Positions 41,912 through 51,589 of a DNA stretch of 64,000 bases are shown here, one piece after another (positions within the stretch are counted from its first letter, which is position 1; every line of letters begins with the position of its first letter). Position numbers and translations under genes: made by a program. A model generated the notes under the pieces. The model did not search any database, had not been told where the DNA came from, and worked only from the letters and a program-made list of their open reading frames with translations. Location: the NCBI GenBank assembly GCA_039566865.1, contig CM076954.1, forward strand, positions 10,502,001 through 10,566,000, given 5' to 3'. This DNA comes from Aurelia coerulea. Taxonomy: Eukaryota; Cnidaria; Scyphozoa; Semaeostomeae; Ulmaridae.

Positions 41912-42452
41912 TACTGATGAAACATTAGAGCATGCTTAGGCTTAATTGCTAATACCAAGTGTGGTCAAATGTGTCATGAATTATGCTGACAATTAATTCT
42001 ATTCCGTTAAGTGTTCCATAATACCCGAAACTACTCCAGTGCATAGAAGCGAGTGAAATAAATTTGAAGGTGTGAGTCCACGAGCAAATCTGCGACATGT
42101 GAGAGACGCAAAATTAATAATGGATCTCTTTTTCTTGTGTTTGCAAGAACCGGTTATTATTGTAGCTACAAGCGGCGAGTTTGACAGAGCAGATAGAATT
42201 TCGTTGTTGTAAGTGAATGTAAATGTTTTCCAACCTGCGGTTACAAGCCTTACTTAAGAAACTTTAAGCCAGAACTGAAAGTTTCTTAAAGGCATTGAGT
42301 CCATATAAATAGCTGAGCGTTAACGCTATCCTGAATTTTTGCTGACAAACCGCTGACAGCCCTTTGTTATCGCACAATAGTGCTAAAGTCATTAGCAGTG
42401 GAAAGCAAAGGCTTCTTAATCCTTGCATTATCCTCAGGAATTTCTTTGGTTT
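41912..42452. other. Intergenic, no gene recognised
   Basis: No convincing frame or repeat between the TIR element and the hAT MITE. Confidence 0.4.
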
Positions 42453-42622
42453 CAAAGGCGTAGGAGACAGGTGGGCTGGGGGGCTGCAGCCCCCAACGTT
42501 GGAAAACTTTGCAACAATCAGCCATAATCGGGCAGAAATCCGCCTTAAGTCGGGCAAAAATTCCTGAAACAATGGATTTTTATCGGGCAGCCCCCCAAAT
42601 TTTATCTCCCCCTACGCCGATG
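42453..42622 (+). mobile_element. hAT MITE (GGCGTAGG family), copy b
   Basis: 170 bp flanked by TTTGGTTT (42,445-42,452 and 42,623-42,630), with ends CAAAGGCGTAGGAGAC and CCCCCTACGCCGATG. The interior matches copy a (GGGCTGCAGCCCCC, CAGCCATAATCGGGC). Confidence 0.9.
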
Positions 42623-43239
42623 TTTGGTTTATTTTCAATAGCGACTAAATCACAACTTTTGTTTTATGATTGAAAAGAAGTTGATATTGGTCACGAGCGC
42701 ACTATTTATGCAGACTCAATGCCTTCAAAAATTGTCAGATTTTGATAAATCACAGTTCAGTTACAGTTTCTTGCTTCAGTTCAAGAAAGTTCATAGTTTA
42801 GACTTTTGAACATGTTTTGTGTCAATTCCAATCCAGAGTAACTTTAAAGCTCTCTCGACTCGATCTATAGATCACAGTACATGATCAAAGAATTGGTGAT
42901 ACGTACAGGATGTAGCATTGTTAGTAAAACGGAATAGGCCCAGTAGGCCTCAGGTGATTTTCAAACAGTTCTGAATTGTTTGGTTTGTTGACACTTTGAA
43001 GAGATCAACAATCAAATTTACCTGAAGGAAAAATGCCAAATGATAAACGTAAGAATATACCTGTATCTTTTACAAAAAGAATTGTCACAATACCACTTGT
43101 CAGCAAGATATGGAAAGCCCTTGCAAGCCATTTTTCCCACCACTTTGACTTGAACGCCATTTTAGTTTCGTTTATTGACCATACGGATGCGGATTCGGGA
43201 AGTGTCAAACTATGTCATTTCCAGGCTCCTAACAAACTA

Positions 43240-43425
43240 GCGCGGAAAACTTTTCGCGTCTTTCTCGAAAACATAAGATCCTTTTGGATGATTACAAAGT
43301 ACGACCTGAGCTAAGCAAGCATAAGAAAACTGAATATTGATTTCTCCATAGGCATAAGCCCAAATGATCATTGATGCTGCTACAGTCAGAGAGATGAGTG
43401 TTGCTGCTAAAGTTGCCTTCAATAG
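43240..43425 (-). repeat. Duplicated segment, copy 2, distal part (possible broken membrane-protein exon)
   Basis: On the minus strand this continues 48,206 across the LINE and matches 10,670-10,830. A frame from AG in TTATACAAG (48 kb side) through LLKATLAATLISLTVAAS and IIWAYAYGEINIQFSYACLA ends at CAG before GTCGTA (about 43,306), so it could be an exon with one membrane helix. Copy 1 has stops in this frame. No family recognised. Confidence 0.4.
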
Positions 43426-43764
43426 AAAATCAAGTTCAGTTCAGTTCATATATTTTAAATTCCACAATATACAATTTATAGTCCTAACTACTAACTATAC
43501 AAACATATGACTAAACTACAAAGATAAAAGATAACTTACAAAAATTAATACAGTAATACCAAAACTTAGTACAATATACAAATACAAGGAGGAACTAAAT
43601 AAATTGCATACAGGGAATTACTTAAAGGAGGAGCTCTCTCAATAGGTAAACTAATCGAGGAGAGAGCCCCCCCTATCCTAAGATAATATCAGGTGTGTTT
43701 AGATGAATTTAAATAATTATGCATTTTCTTTTCACAGGTTAACAGAAATTGTGGCAGTGTAGAT

Positions 43765-46700
43765 TCATCGGTTGACATTTTTCAATAAGAAAATTTTTAG
43801 TTTTGTTTTGAACGATATTTTTGATGAAGCATTTCGGAGTTCCACTGGTAATGTATTCCCAAGTTTAGCACCAAGATATCGAATTGACTTTAGACCATAT
43901 TGAAGACTGTTTTTCCGAGACATAAATAAATCACCTTGACTGGCCTGTCTTGTGGAATATTGATGAACAGATGAACTAAATAAGAAAAAGTCATGAAAGC
44001 AACTAGGTGAGGTTTTATTAACTGAATCAAAAACAAAAGTTAAGAGCCGGAGTTCAAAAATCTCAGAAAGTTTCAGAAGTTTAAAATCATTGAAGATTGG
44101 AAGAGAGGGAGACATGCGAGGCTGAAATGAGATAGCTCTGACTGCTTTTTTCTGTAATTTGAAAATTGGATCAATGTATGACGCATAAGTTTGCCCCCAA
44201 ACAATAAGACCATATTGTAAGAAGGACAGAAACAAAGCATTGTACAAGCAAAGTAAAACATCTAATGGAAGTAAGTTCCTAATTTTGAAAAACATTCCAC
44301 ATGTTCTAGCTAATTTCTTAGAGAGTTCACTGAGATGGTATTTCCAGCTAAGATGCTCATCCAGGAGGAGACCTAAGAACTTAACAAACTTAACTCTTTT
44401 AATATGTTTCTTGCCTATTTTGACATCAGAATCAGAGGGAACTTTGAAAGATGAAGAATGAAAAATCATATAATTTGTCTTATCAATGTTTAATGATAAT
44501 TTATTAGCATCAAGCCACCTCTTTACTAATCTCAGCTGTTTGTTGACAATTTTAATCAAATGAGATAAATCTTTGGATTCGTAGTAGATGTTTGTATCAT
44601 CAGCAAAGAGATAAAAATTAAGTTTCTTAGAAGCATTTGGTAGATCATTAATATAAAGAAGGAAGAGTAATGGACCCAGTACAGAACCTTGTGGTACACC
44701 ACAAGTAATTGAAAGTAAGTTAGAATTGCTTCCGTTAACAGAAACATATTGTTTTCTATCAGACAGATATGATCTAAACCATTCAAGGGCACATCCACGA
44801 ACACCATAATGTTCCAATTTTGATAGCAAAATTCTATGATTAACTGTATCAAAAGCTTTTTGTAGATCAATGAAAATACCACAACCAAATCTTTTATTAT
44901 CAAGTGTATTTCTTACAGTTTCTGTCAAACTCACAAGGGCATGATCAATTGAGTGGTTTTCTTGAAATCCAAATTGTAAAGAATAAAGAACTTTATGAAT
45001 TTCAAGGAATCTATAAAGTCGTTTGTACATTAGCTTCTCAAATATCTTGCTGAAGATGGGTAAAAGAGAAATTGGCCTGTAGTTTGATGGTAGCTCGGGA
45101 TTTCCTTTTTTAAAAAGAGATATCACTTTGGCAATTTTCAGTTTATCAGGGAAAATACCAGACTGGAAAGATTGATTCACAAGAAGAGCAACAAGTGGGG
45201 AAATAGAATATCCAATAATTTTAAGTAATTTTATCGGTATACTATTAGGACCTACAGATTTGGAAGGATTTAAAATATTGATTAGGTCATGAACTTCTAT
45301 CAAAGTAGCTGGAGAAAGAAAAAGTGAGTTGCAAGTTCTGTTAGATAAATAGTCAAGAGGAGACTTTGGAGTCATTGGGATTGTCTTTGTTATGCCATCA
45401 GCAACATTGACATAAAAATCATTAAAAATGTTTGACATTTTAGAAGGGTCTGATGTTACATTTCCATCTTTGCCTTTGATTTTGTTAATTGAAGAAGAAG
45501 TGGAAGACTTATGAGAAATGATCTTCTTGATACCTGACCACAATTTTTTCATATTTTGACTGTTGGTAGAAAAATAATTATGGAAATACCTCGCTTTACT
45601 TTCTTTTAATTCATTGGATACACGGTTTCTAAACTTCTTATACAGCTTGAGGTTATCAGGAGTCTGCTGTTTCTTTAGTTTCTGCAAAATTCTGTCTCGG
45701 ATTCTCATCATCTTTTGTATTCTTTTATTTATCCATGGTTTATCTTTCAGTTTTATTTCCTTTCTACTCCGTCTTTTGATAGGAGCATGTTTATTTGTCA
45801 ATGTATTAAGATCTTTCAAAAAGCTATCAAATTTATTGTTCACATCCATGTCAGTATTTTCTAGATAAGTAAAGTCAATCTGATTGAAGTCGTCAAGATA
45901 TTTATCTTCTTTAAATCTGGAATAATCATATTTGAATGATTCCGATTTATTATGACTAGCCTGACTATTTTTCAAAATCAAAAACTGGGGAAAATGGTCA
46001 GTAATTTGCATTACAATGTTACCACTTGTTAAATTAGCATTAGTAGCATTAGTGTAAATGTTATCAATAACTGATGCTCTATGTTCAGAAACTCTAGTTG
46101 GATGATGAATGCAAGGAAGAAGGCTGTGAGAAAAAAAATTGTTGACAAAGTCACTTGTTGGTGTATGGGAAGCATAATCTAGAAGATTGACATTGAAATC
46201 ACCCATTATAAATACTAGCTTGTTTGAAGAAATTTTGGAGAGGAGGTTCTGAAAATGAGAAGTAAGGTTATCAATAGCTGAGCTAGGATGTCTGTAAACA
46301 CAACAGATCAGGAAATTTTTGTCATTTTTATTTTCAATCTCAACCCATACAGTTTCAAAATCATTTGTACAAGAATCTAAATCAGTTCTTGGATTGGAAG
46401 TAAGGGAGTCTTTAATGTACAAACCAACACCACCATTCTGAGTGAGTGACTGAGTCTTAACAAAGGTATAGCCAGGAATATCAACATTAGATGAAATGGG
46501 ATTGTCAATAGAATGCCATATTTCAGACACTCCAATAACATCAAGATTCAGATTAGAGTGAGCAGATAACGAAACTAATTCATCATGATGAAGGGATAGG
46601 CTTCTGATGTTAGTGTGAATGATAGAGAAATCTCTAGAGGACGATTGTAAAGAGGAGAGTTCAGGTAAAGTGAAGTAGCGAGAATCAATATTTTGAGGCA

Positions 46701-47037
46701 TATGTTCATCAATATCATAATCACTAAGATTGGGCAAGTCCATAAGGTTAGAAGTAATTTCAAACGAAGGTGCAGAGTCAATGAATGAGGGTATGTCAAC
46801 GTCACCAAGTCCTAAGAATTCATCATTTTCTAAAGAGCCAAATGGAAACATGTCAATGGTACATTTTTTACAAAACCAAGAAATATCATCAGGCTCTTTT
46901 TCAAGTTCCTTATACTCTGAAGCCGAGATACCATTGCACTTCATGTGCACATAAAAATTGCAGTTATTGCAAAGGATGGCCTTTTGATTAACCAGTATAT
47001 TTTTGCAGCAAATGCCGCATGGATGTTTAGGATTCAT
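43765..47037 (-). CDS. LINE ORF2: PHD-like finger, APE endonuclease, reverse transcriptase
   Basis: 1,090 codons, unbroken. Residues 6-60 form a C4HC3-like zinc finger (CGICC, CNNCNFYVHMKCNG, WFCKKC). An APE-type endonuclease follows at about 130-370 (HTNIRSL, GVSEIWHS, GGVGLYIKD, CCVYRHP, MGDFNVNLLD, SVIDNIYTN, ITDHFPQF). RT is at about 600-880 with NYRPISLLPIFSK, FIDLQKAFDTVNH, GVPQGSVLGPLLFLLYIND and catalytic FADDT near 810. The C-terminal LINE region carries GAKLGNTLPVELRN. It would nick target DNA and reverse-transcribe the element RNA in place. An N-terminal PHD-like finger suggests chromatin or RNA binding; that role is inference. Confidence 0.95.
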   Translation of the reverse strand: MNPKHPCGICCKNILVNQKAILCNNCNFYVHMKCNGISASEYKELEKEPDDISWFCKKCTIDMFPFGSLENDEFLGLGDVDIPSFIDSAPSFEITSNLMDLPNLSDYDIDEHMPQNIDSRYFTLPELSSLQSSSRDFSIIHTNIRSLSLHHDELVSLSAHSNLNLDVIGVSEIWHSIDNPISSNVDIPGYTFVKTQSLTQNGGVGLYIKDSLTSNPRTDLDSCTNDFETVWVEIENKNDKNFLICCVYRHPSSAIDNLTSHFQNLLSKISSNKLVFIMGDFNVNLLDYASHTPTSDFVNNFFSHSLLPCIHHPTRVSEHRASVIDNIYTNATNANLTSGNIVMQITDHFPQFLILKNSQASHNKSESFKYDYSRFKEDKYLDDFNQIDFTYLENTDMDVNNKFDSFLKDLNTLTNKHAPIKRRSRKEIKLKDKPWINKRIQKMMRIRDRILQKLKKQQTPDNLKLYKKFRNRVSNELKESKARYFHNYFSTNSQNMKKLWSGIKKIISHKSSTSSSINKIKGKDGNVTSDPSKMSNIFNDFYVNVADGITKTIPMTPKSPLDYLSNRTCNSLFLSPATLIEVHDLINILNPSKSVGPNSIPIKLLKIIGYSISPLVALLVNQSFQSGIFPDKLKIAKVISLFKKGNPELPSNYRPISLLPIFSKIFEKLMYKRLYRFLEIHKVLYSLQFGFQENHSIDHALVSLTETVRNTLDNKRFGCGIFIDLQKAFDTVNHRILLSKLEHYGVRGCALEWFRSYLSDRKQYVSVNGSNSNLLSITCGVPQGSVLGPLLFLLYINDLPNASKKLNFYLFADDTNIYYESKDLSHLIKIVNKQLRLVKRWLDANKLSLNIDKTNYMIFHSSSFKVPSDSDVKIGKKHIKRVKFVKFLGLLLDEHLSWKYHLSELSKKLARTCGMFFKIRNLLPLDVLLCLYNALFLSFLQYGLIVWGQTYASYIDPIFKLQKKAVRAISFQPRMSPSLPIFNDFKLLKLSEIFELRLLTFVFDSVNKTSPSCFHDFFLFSSSVHQYSTRQASQGDLFMSRKNSLQYGLKSIRYLGAKLGNTLPVELRNASSKISFKTKLKIFLLKNVNR

Positions 47038-47141
47038 TCCTTATTATGAACTGTTTAAAGACATACTATTGATAAACTTAACACAAATCATTACTCATCA
47101 CATAAGAAAAAACACAAGATTTCTGCAGAGTATGCCTAGGC

Positions 47142-47930
47142 CTATGTATTAAAAGATACCTCATGTTCACTGTCATCACTTGCAGGGTTAGTTCTTTTCT
47201 TAACTGAATCAGGAGGCTTATCTTTTATAATCAGCTTATCCAAGACAAAAAAAGCAATTTTCCCACTCTTTCTTGCAGCAATTAGGTCAGGAACCTGCTC
47301 TTCTCTTCTATCCAATGTTCGTTTCGAGAGGTCAGCCAAAAACTTTACTCCATCAGGTTTCACTTCTCTAGCTTTCTTCAAAATGCGCTCTTTATCTTTC
47401 CATCTCACAAGCTTGGCCACTATTGGGCGTGGATCATCATTACGACTGCCATTTCTTCTTTGTCTGTTACTACTTCGACCAACTCTGTGGCAGCGATCAA
47501 TTGCAAAATCTTCGGTTAGGCCCAGTTTATCTTTAATAACCTGCTTGACTTTTTGCTCGGTATCATCCCATGACTTCTCGTTTTCCTTGTCTTCTTGTAA
47601 TCCTACAATTCTGATATTCGAACGGCGACTTTGATTTTCGAGATACTCTAACTGCCCCTCTGCTGCATCTGCATGTCCATTCAAAGCGAAGAGGTTGTCC
47701 GATTGTCTATTTACTTTCAACTCAATGTCAGCCAACTTTTTCTCATTGACGTCAAATTTACTTTGCGTGAATTGAAGACTCACTTTTAAATCACAGACTT
47801 CACTGCGAATAGATTTCAGTTCTTCCTTGATATCTTGGATAATCAGTTTAACCGAAGAGTTGAAAGCCTCTGCTTGAGTATGAAGAAGTGTCTTTACTAC
47901 TTCCAAAGTTACAAATTTGTCATCACCCAT
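47142..47930 (-). CDS. LINE ORF1: coiled coil and L1-type RNA-binding domain
   Basis: 262 codons, unbroken. A heptad-rich segment (about residues 20-100) is followed by YLENQSRRSNIRIVGLQ, the start of the L1 ORF1p-type RRM (Transposase_22), then DFAIDRCHRVGR and RPIVAKLVRWKDKERIL, which correspond to that domain and the C-terminal domain. Family members trimerise and coat the element RNA as a chaperone. It lies 104 bp upstream of ORF2 on the same strand and is presumably translated from the same transcript. Confidence 0.9.
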   Translation of the reverse strand: MGDDKFVTLEVVKTLLHTQAEAFNSSVKLIIQDIKEELKSIRSEVCDLKVSLQFTQSKFDVNEKKLADIELKVNRQSDNLFALNGHADAAEGQLEYLENQSRRSNIRIVGLQEDKENEKSWDDTEQKVKQVIKDKLGLTEDFAIDRCHRVGRSSNRQRRNGSRNDDPRPIVAKLVRWKDKERILKKAREVKPDGVKFLADLSKRTLDRREEQVPDLIAARKSGKIAFFVLDKLIIKDKPPDSVKKRTNPASDDSEHEVSFNT

Positions 47931-48205
47931 TTTCAGAACACGTTGTTATTTAGGCCCATCAGGTCACGTCGATGAAGACTGCGAACCTCCACAAGAATCA
48001 GAATTCCACCAAGTAAATGCACAAACACTCCATAAATGATGACTTGAACTGTAATTTTTTTTAAAACATAAGTGAAAAGAAGGTAACTTCGACTTTCCAC
48101 ACCTAAATAAATCCAAATTTCCGACTCGCAGCCAATGCACGTGCGGCCTCCATCTTAGGTCGGAAAAAAAGCGAAAGGAAAAAAAGGAAAAAGGAAAAAA
48201 AGCGC
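47931..48205 (-). promoter_or_regulatory. LINE 5' UTR / internal promoter with YY1-like site
   Basis: The first bases of the element are a T/C-rich run (CTTTTTTTCC repeats) followed by CTAAGATGGAGGCCG (about 48,144-48,158), one base off the YY1 consensus AAGATGGCGGC. In L1 elements a YY1 site at the same relative place sets the transcription start. Function here is inferred. Confidence 0.4.
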
Positions 48206-49015
48206 CTTGTATAAGGACACAAGAATCGTTTGAAAGCAATATTTTGATCTTTATGTCAAACGAGGATGATACGCAAAAATCAAAAGTCATTACCCCCAGT
48301 TTGCTTAGTTCGTGCATGAAACTATTGGTGCATCTGTCTCAAATTAGATGTCATGTGAGATTTACGATAACGCAAAATTGCTTATGCGGAACCCTGCAGA
48401 ATGTTTCTATTCGCGGGCTTCTAATTTGAGGCAAGCAGTCACGAAGATAACCTCTGTGCTGTGCAGAATCATATGCATGGAGATCTTTTGGTTCAGTGTG
48501 ACCACGTGCCTTCCCCCAGTCAATGCGCCATTGTTTGCTGTAATTCTGCACCTTTCCTCTCAACTTCACCTGCGAAGTTTGCATCTGTAGCTGTGTAGGA
48601 GGGGGGTCCTTCTACCTTCGGTGTGCCTCGGTGATGCTGCGAATGCTAGCCTCTGTGCAGGCCGCCGGTTACATCATCCTCTAAACTTGACTTATTTGCA
48701 TAATGAGTACTATCAATAAGTGGCTAATGATGCGTTCGTTCTAGAAAACGATTGTTTCAACATAATTAAGCTGCTAATGAAGTCAAGAACGTGCCAATTC
48801 TGGGTAGATTTATTGTTGTGCCAGGGTAAACATCGCGGTGATTTATCCATCTTATGGTGTCAAATCTGTCTAACATGAAATAAGCCGACGTCAAATGTTG
48901 CTATAGGATCGCGGGAAACTTCTGTCTTGGATGCGCTTTCTGTGCGCTTTCTTTATTTCAGTGCCAATTAGCAGAGATAAAACGTTAATCAATTGCTTTA
49001 ACGAGCGTGACGGAC
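48206..49015 (-). repeat. Duplicated genomic segment, copy 2, proximal part
   Basis: Reverse match to 9,630-10,665 without the hAT MITE. Shared blocks include AGAGGATGATGTAACCGGCG, GCACCAATAGTT and TGACTTTTGATTTTTGCG. Interrupted at its distal end by the full-length LINE. Confidence 0.88.
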
Positions 49016-49055
49016 TTTCTTTCTTTCTTTCTTACTGACCTGGAGCCCCCTCTTA

Positions 49056-49077
49056 GATTACAAAGTACTTTGTAATC
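49056..49077. other. Perfect 22-bp palindrome
   Basis: GATTACAAAGT followed by its exact complement ACTTTGTAATC. It is isolated, with no flanking duplication seen; it may be chance or a small hairpin. Confidence 0.6.
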
Positions 49078-49319
49078 AAAAACATCAAATCAAAGGATCC
49101 TTTGGAGACTCACGAATTTTGCATAAGTCATCAATGTTTCGAGCAAAACGCGAATATCCATAGCCAATATATATTCAAAGTCCATCTCAAATTATATGTC
49201 ATCTGAGATTTTCAGTAACGCAATACTCCTTTTGAAAACACTTCTAGTAATGTTATTCGCGGCATTTCCAGGTGACATCTAATTTGAGACAGACTAAGGT
49301 AAAAAGGATAAGTATACCA

Positions 49320-49909
49320 CTTTTATAACCTTTAATGCATACTCTGCCAGTGTTTTTCTATACAATTCGGAACTATGGGCCCTAACAGATACAATCATCG
49401 GCGTAGGGGGAGATAAAATTTGGGGGGGCTGCCCGACAAAAAATCCATTGTTTAAGAAACTTTTGCCAGACATAACGCGGATTTCTGCCCGATTATAGCT
49501 GATTTTTGCAAAATTTTCCGTTGTTGAAAGGGCTACAGCCCCCCCAGCCCCCCTGTCTCCTACGCCTATGGATACAATTGAAAAACAGATAGATTCATTT
49601 CACTTCACAGAAAGATGCTAAGGAGAGTAATGAACATCTGTTGGCCAAAACTGATTCCAAACGAATGATTATACGAGAAAACAAAAACAATGAAATGGAG
49701 TGCCATCATTAGAAAGAGAAGGTAGGCAAACGCCAGTTAGGCTAGCCTTGCACGAACCACTGCAACCTGTCAGAAAAAAGAAAGGTAGACCAAGTTTAAC
49801 TTGGATAAAGATTATAGAACAAGATCTTGCATCGGTAAGCATCAAACTAAACTTAAACAATAAGACACTTGAACAAACAATTGAAACACTTTTTCTTCCA
49901 AAATGACAC
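49320..49909 (+). pseudogene. LINE C-terminal fragment interrupted by a hAT MITE
   Basis: Plus-strand codons read NAYSASVFLYNSELWALTDT, then the MITE, then IEKQIDSFHRKMLRRV, WPKLIPNE, and LHEPLQPVRKKKGRPSLTW to a stop at 49,904-49,906. This is the region after the RT core of a Jockey/Nimb-like LINE (GRP..W tail). Mostly open with a few breaks. Confidence 0.75.
49396..49570 (-). mobile_element. hAT MITE (GGCGTAGG family), copy c
   Basis: 175 bp, inverted relative to copies a and b, flanked by GATACAAT (49,388-49,395 and 49,571-49,578). Removing it and one repeat restores the LINE reading ALTDTIEKQIDSFH, so the empty site is exact. Confidence 0.92.
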
Positions 49910-50016
49910 CCTAAAATTTATGTTAATTTGTGGTTTTACCAAAGATTACACCCTAAAATTCATTTTCAGCCTGAAAAAGGTACCCCAAAAAATTTCACAT
50001 CCTGTACTGGTACATA

Positions 50017-51124
50017 AAGGGTGTCCCAAAAAAGTGTCTGACTTTTAAATTTGAATAAATCGGAAAATATTTGATTTATATTAACCGTTCTGGTATCATT
50101 TGAGAACAGAGACATGTAATTTTCTTTTGCGTCTATTGCAGTTCAAATTTGACAAATACTAAGAAACCAGGGGGTTCTCAAAGTTATGACCAATTTTTGC
50201 ATGTTTTCTTCGCCTTGCTCTACTGTTGTCTAACTTTATAATGATATTTACTGTTGGGAAATCAAAGTAGCCCTTTTCTTACTGGAAAAGGAGCTTTAAG
50301 TTTCACTCCTTGAAGATGAGTATCTCGAATTAGCAAAAATCTAACTGCTACCACTGGTAGGGAGGTATGTTACTCCAGATAATGCAGCGATGCGTTATGT
50401 CAAGATTGACATTGAAATGTACCGAGTTGGAGAAACAAAGATTATTGCCTGGTTTCGAAAGAGTGATTGAACAAGTAAAATAAAATCTTGAGGTTGACGT
50501 GCGGCAATAGTTACAGTTGATAATAATAAATTTCTCTATTGATTAAACTAAAATGCCAGGATTTAATTAAACTAAACGTATCGGGCATAACCCTTCCTCA
50601 GTAGTGATTGGACAAGTTTGAAAATGCCATCAAAGAAATTACCTAACTGTCCGAGATGCATTTAATTTCAAAGCGGAAAACTTGCATAACGGATCAAAAC
50701 TTGACAAAGTTGACATGTTCACTACCAATGGGCTAGAACGACTCCGTTGTTCATAACTAAGTCTTAAATGTCCCCCTGTCTTGCAACATCTAATATTTGA
50801 AAAATTTCCCGGTTTGTGAATTACATTCTCAAGTTTCTAAAAGTACTTTTAATTGTGTTTTTTTGGCTATCTGGACAAGTCTATTTAGAAATTAGAATAA
50901 CATTTGAGAATAGTAAGGGGTAAAGTGAAGAGTAAAAACATTCAAAATTGGCATCAATTTTAAGGAACCCCCTGGTTTCCTAAAAATTCCAAAATGTAAA
51001 CAGCGATAGACTTGACAGAAAATCATATGTTTCAGCTTTCAAAAAATGTCAAAATGGTTCTGATACATTAAACAGTCTCGGACATATTCAAATTTAAAAG
51101 TCGGACACTTTTTGGGACACCCTG
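50017..51124. mobile_element. Tc1/mariner-type non-autonomous element, about 1.1 kb
   Basis: TA-flanked ends AAGGGTGTCCCAAAAAAGTG and CACTTTTTGGGACACCCTG. The inverted match extends inward (ACTTTTAAATTTGAA; GGAAACCAGGGGGTT-type pair at about 50,165 and 50,970). No transposase frame. Confidence 0.8.
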
Positions 51125-51136
51125 TATAGTAGTGAC

Positions 51137-51215
51137 CCCTCCTGGAAATAAGGTCAATTAGACCTTTTAATGCTATCCCTGCCACTACCATTAGGGGCGT
51201 TTTTTAGGTATTTAT
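51137..51215 (+). repeat. Short fragment of the L2-like LINE 3' UTR
   Basis: AAGGTCAATTAGACCTTTTA followed by ATGCTATCCCTGCCAC and ATTAGGGGCGTTTT matches 53,125-53,190 and 13,440-13,490. Confidence 0.7.
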
Positions 51216-51589
51216 TTGATTTGTATAAAAATTGTCATTGTGTATTCATTTTTAGCACTTAAACAAACAATATCCTAAACTTTAGCGGTAGTAGCTTTTT
51301 TCAAAAGTGACTCATAATACACTGACTTAATACAAGACTGACAAACTTCGTCCTGTTACAGGTCCTTAACACAAGACCTTGTGGTGTCAATCAGCAAGCA
51401 AGATAAGGGGCATCACGGCCAGAGGGGCAGGAGCGTCCATGGCCCCTCTTAAAATTCAAATCTTCGGATTTTTTTTAAAAAATTACGGTTGCGTCAGATA
51501 TGAAAACTACCGATTGAACCTCCGTTACATTTCAAGGCTTATAGAATTGACAAATTTCTACATTTCGCGTTCAGTCCCATTTGGAATCT

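Larger units (their letters stand above)
43426..48205 (-). mobile_element. Full-length two-ORF LINE (CR1/L2-like)
   Basis: About 4.8 kb: 5' UTR (to 47,931), ORF1, a 104-bp gap, ORF2, a 3' UTR of about 320 bp and a short tail of TGAAC repeats. Copy 1 of the duplicated segment gives the empty site: TTATACAAGGGGCTTGACTT there is continuous, while here the same flank is split at AAGGCGC and CTTGATTTTC. Both ORFs are open, so the copy is recent and possibly competent. The target duplication is very short or absent (about CTT). Confidence 0.9.

Noticed and set aside
43005..43208. Additional exons of a membrane protein next to the duplicated segment
   Set aside because: A hydrophobic short frame exists, but no clear splice acceptor/donor pair or homology could be established by eye.
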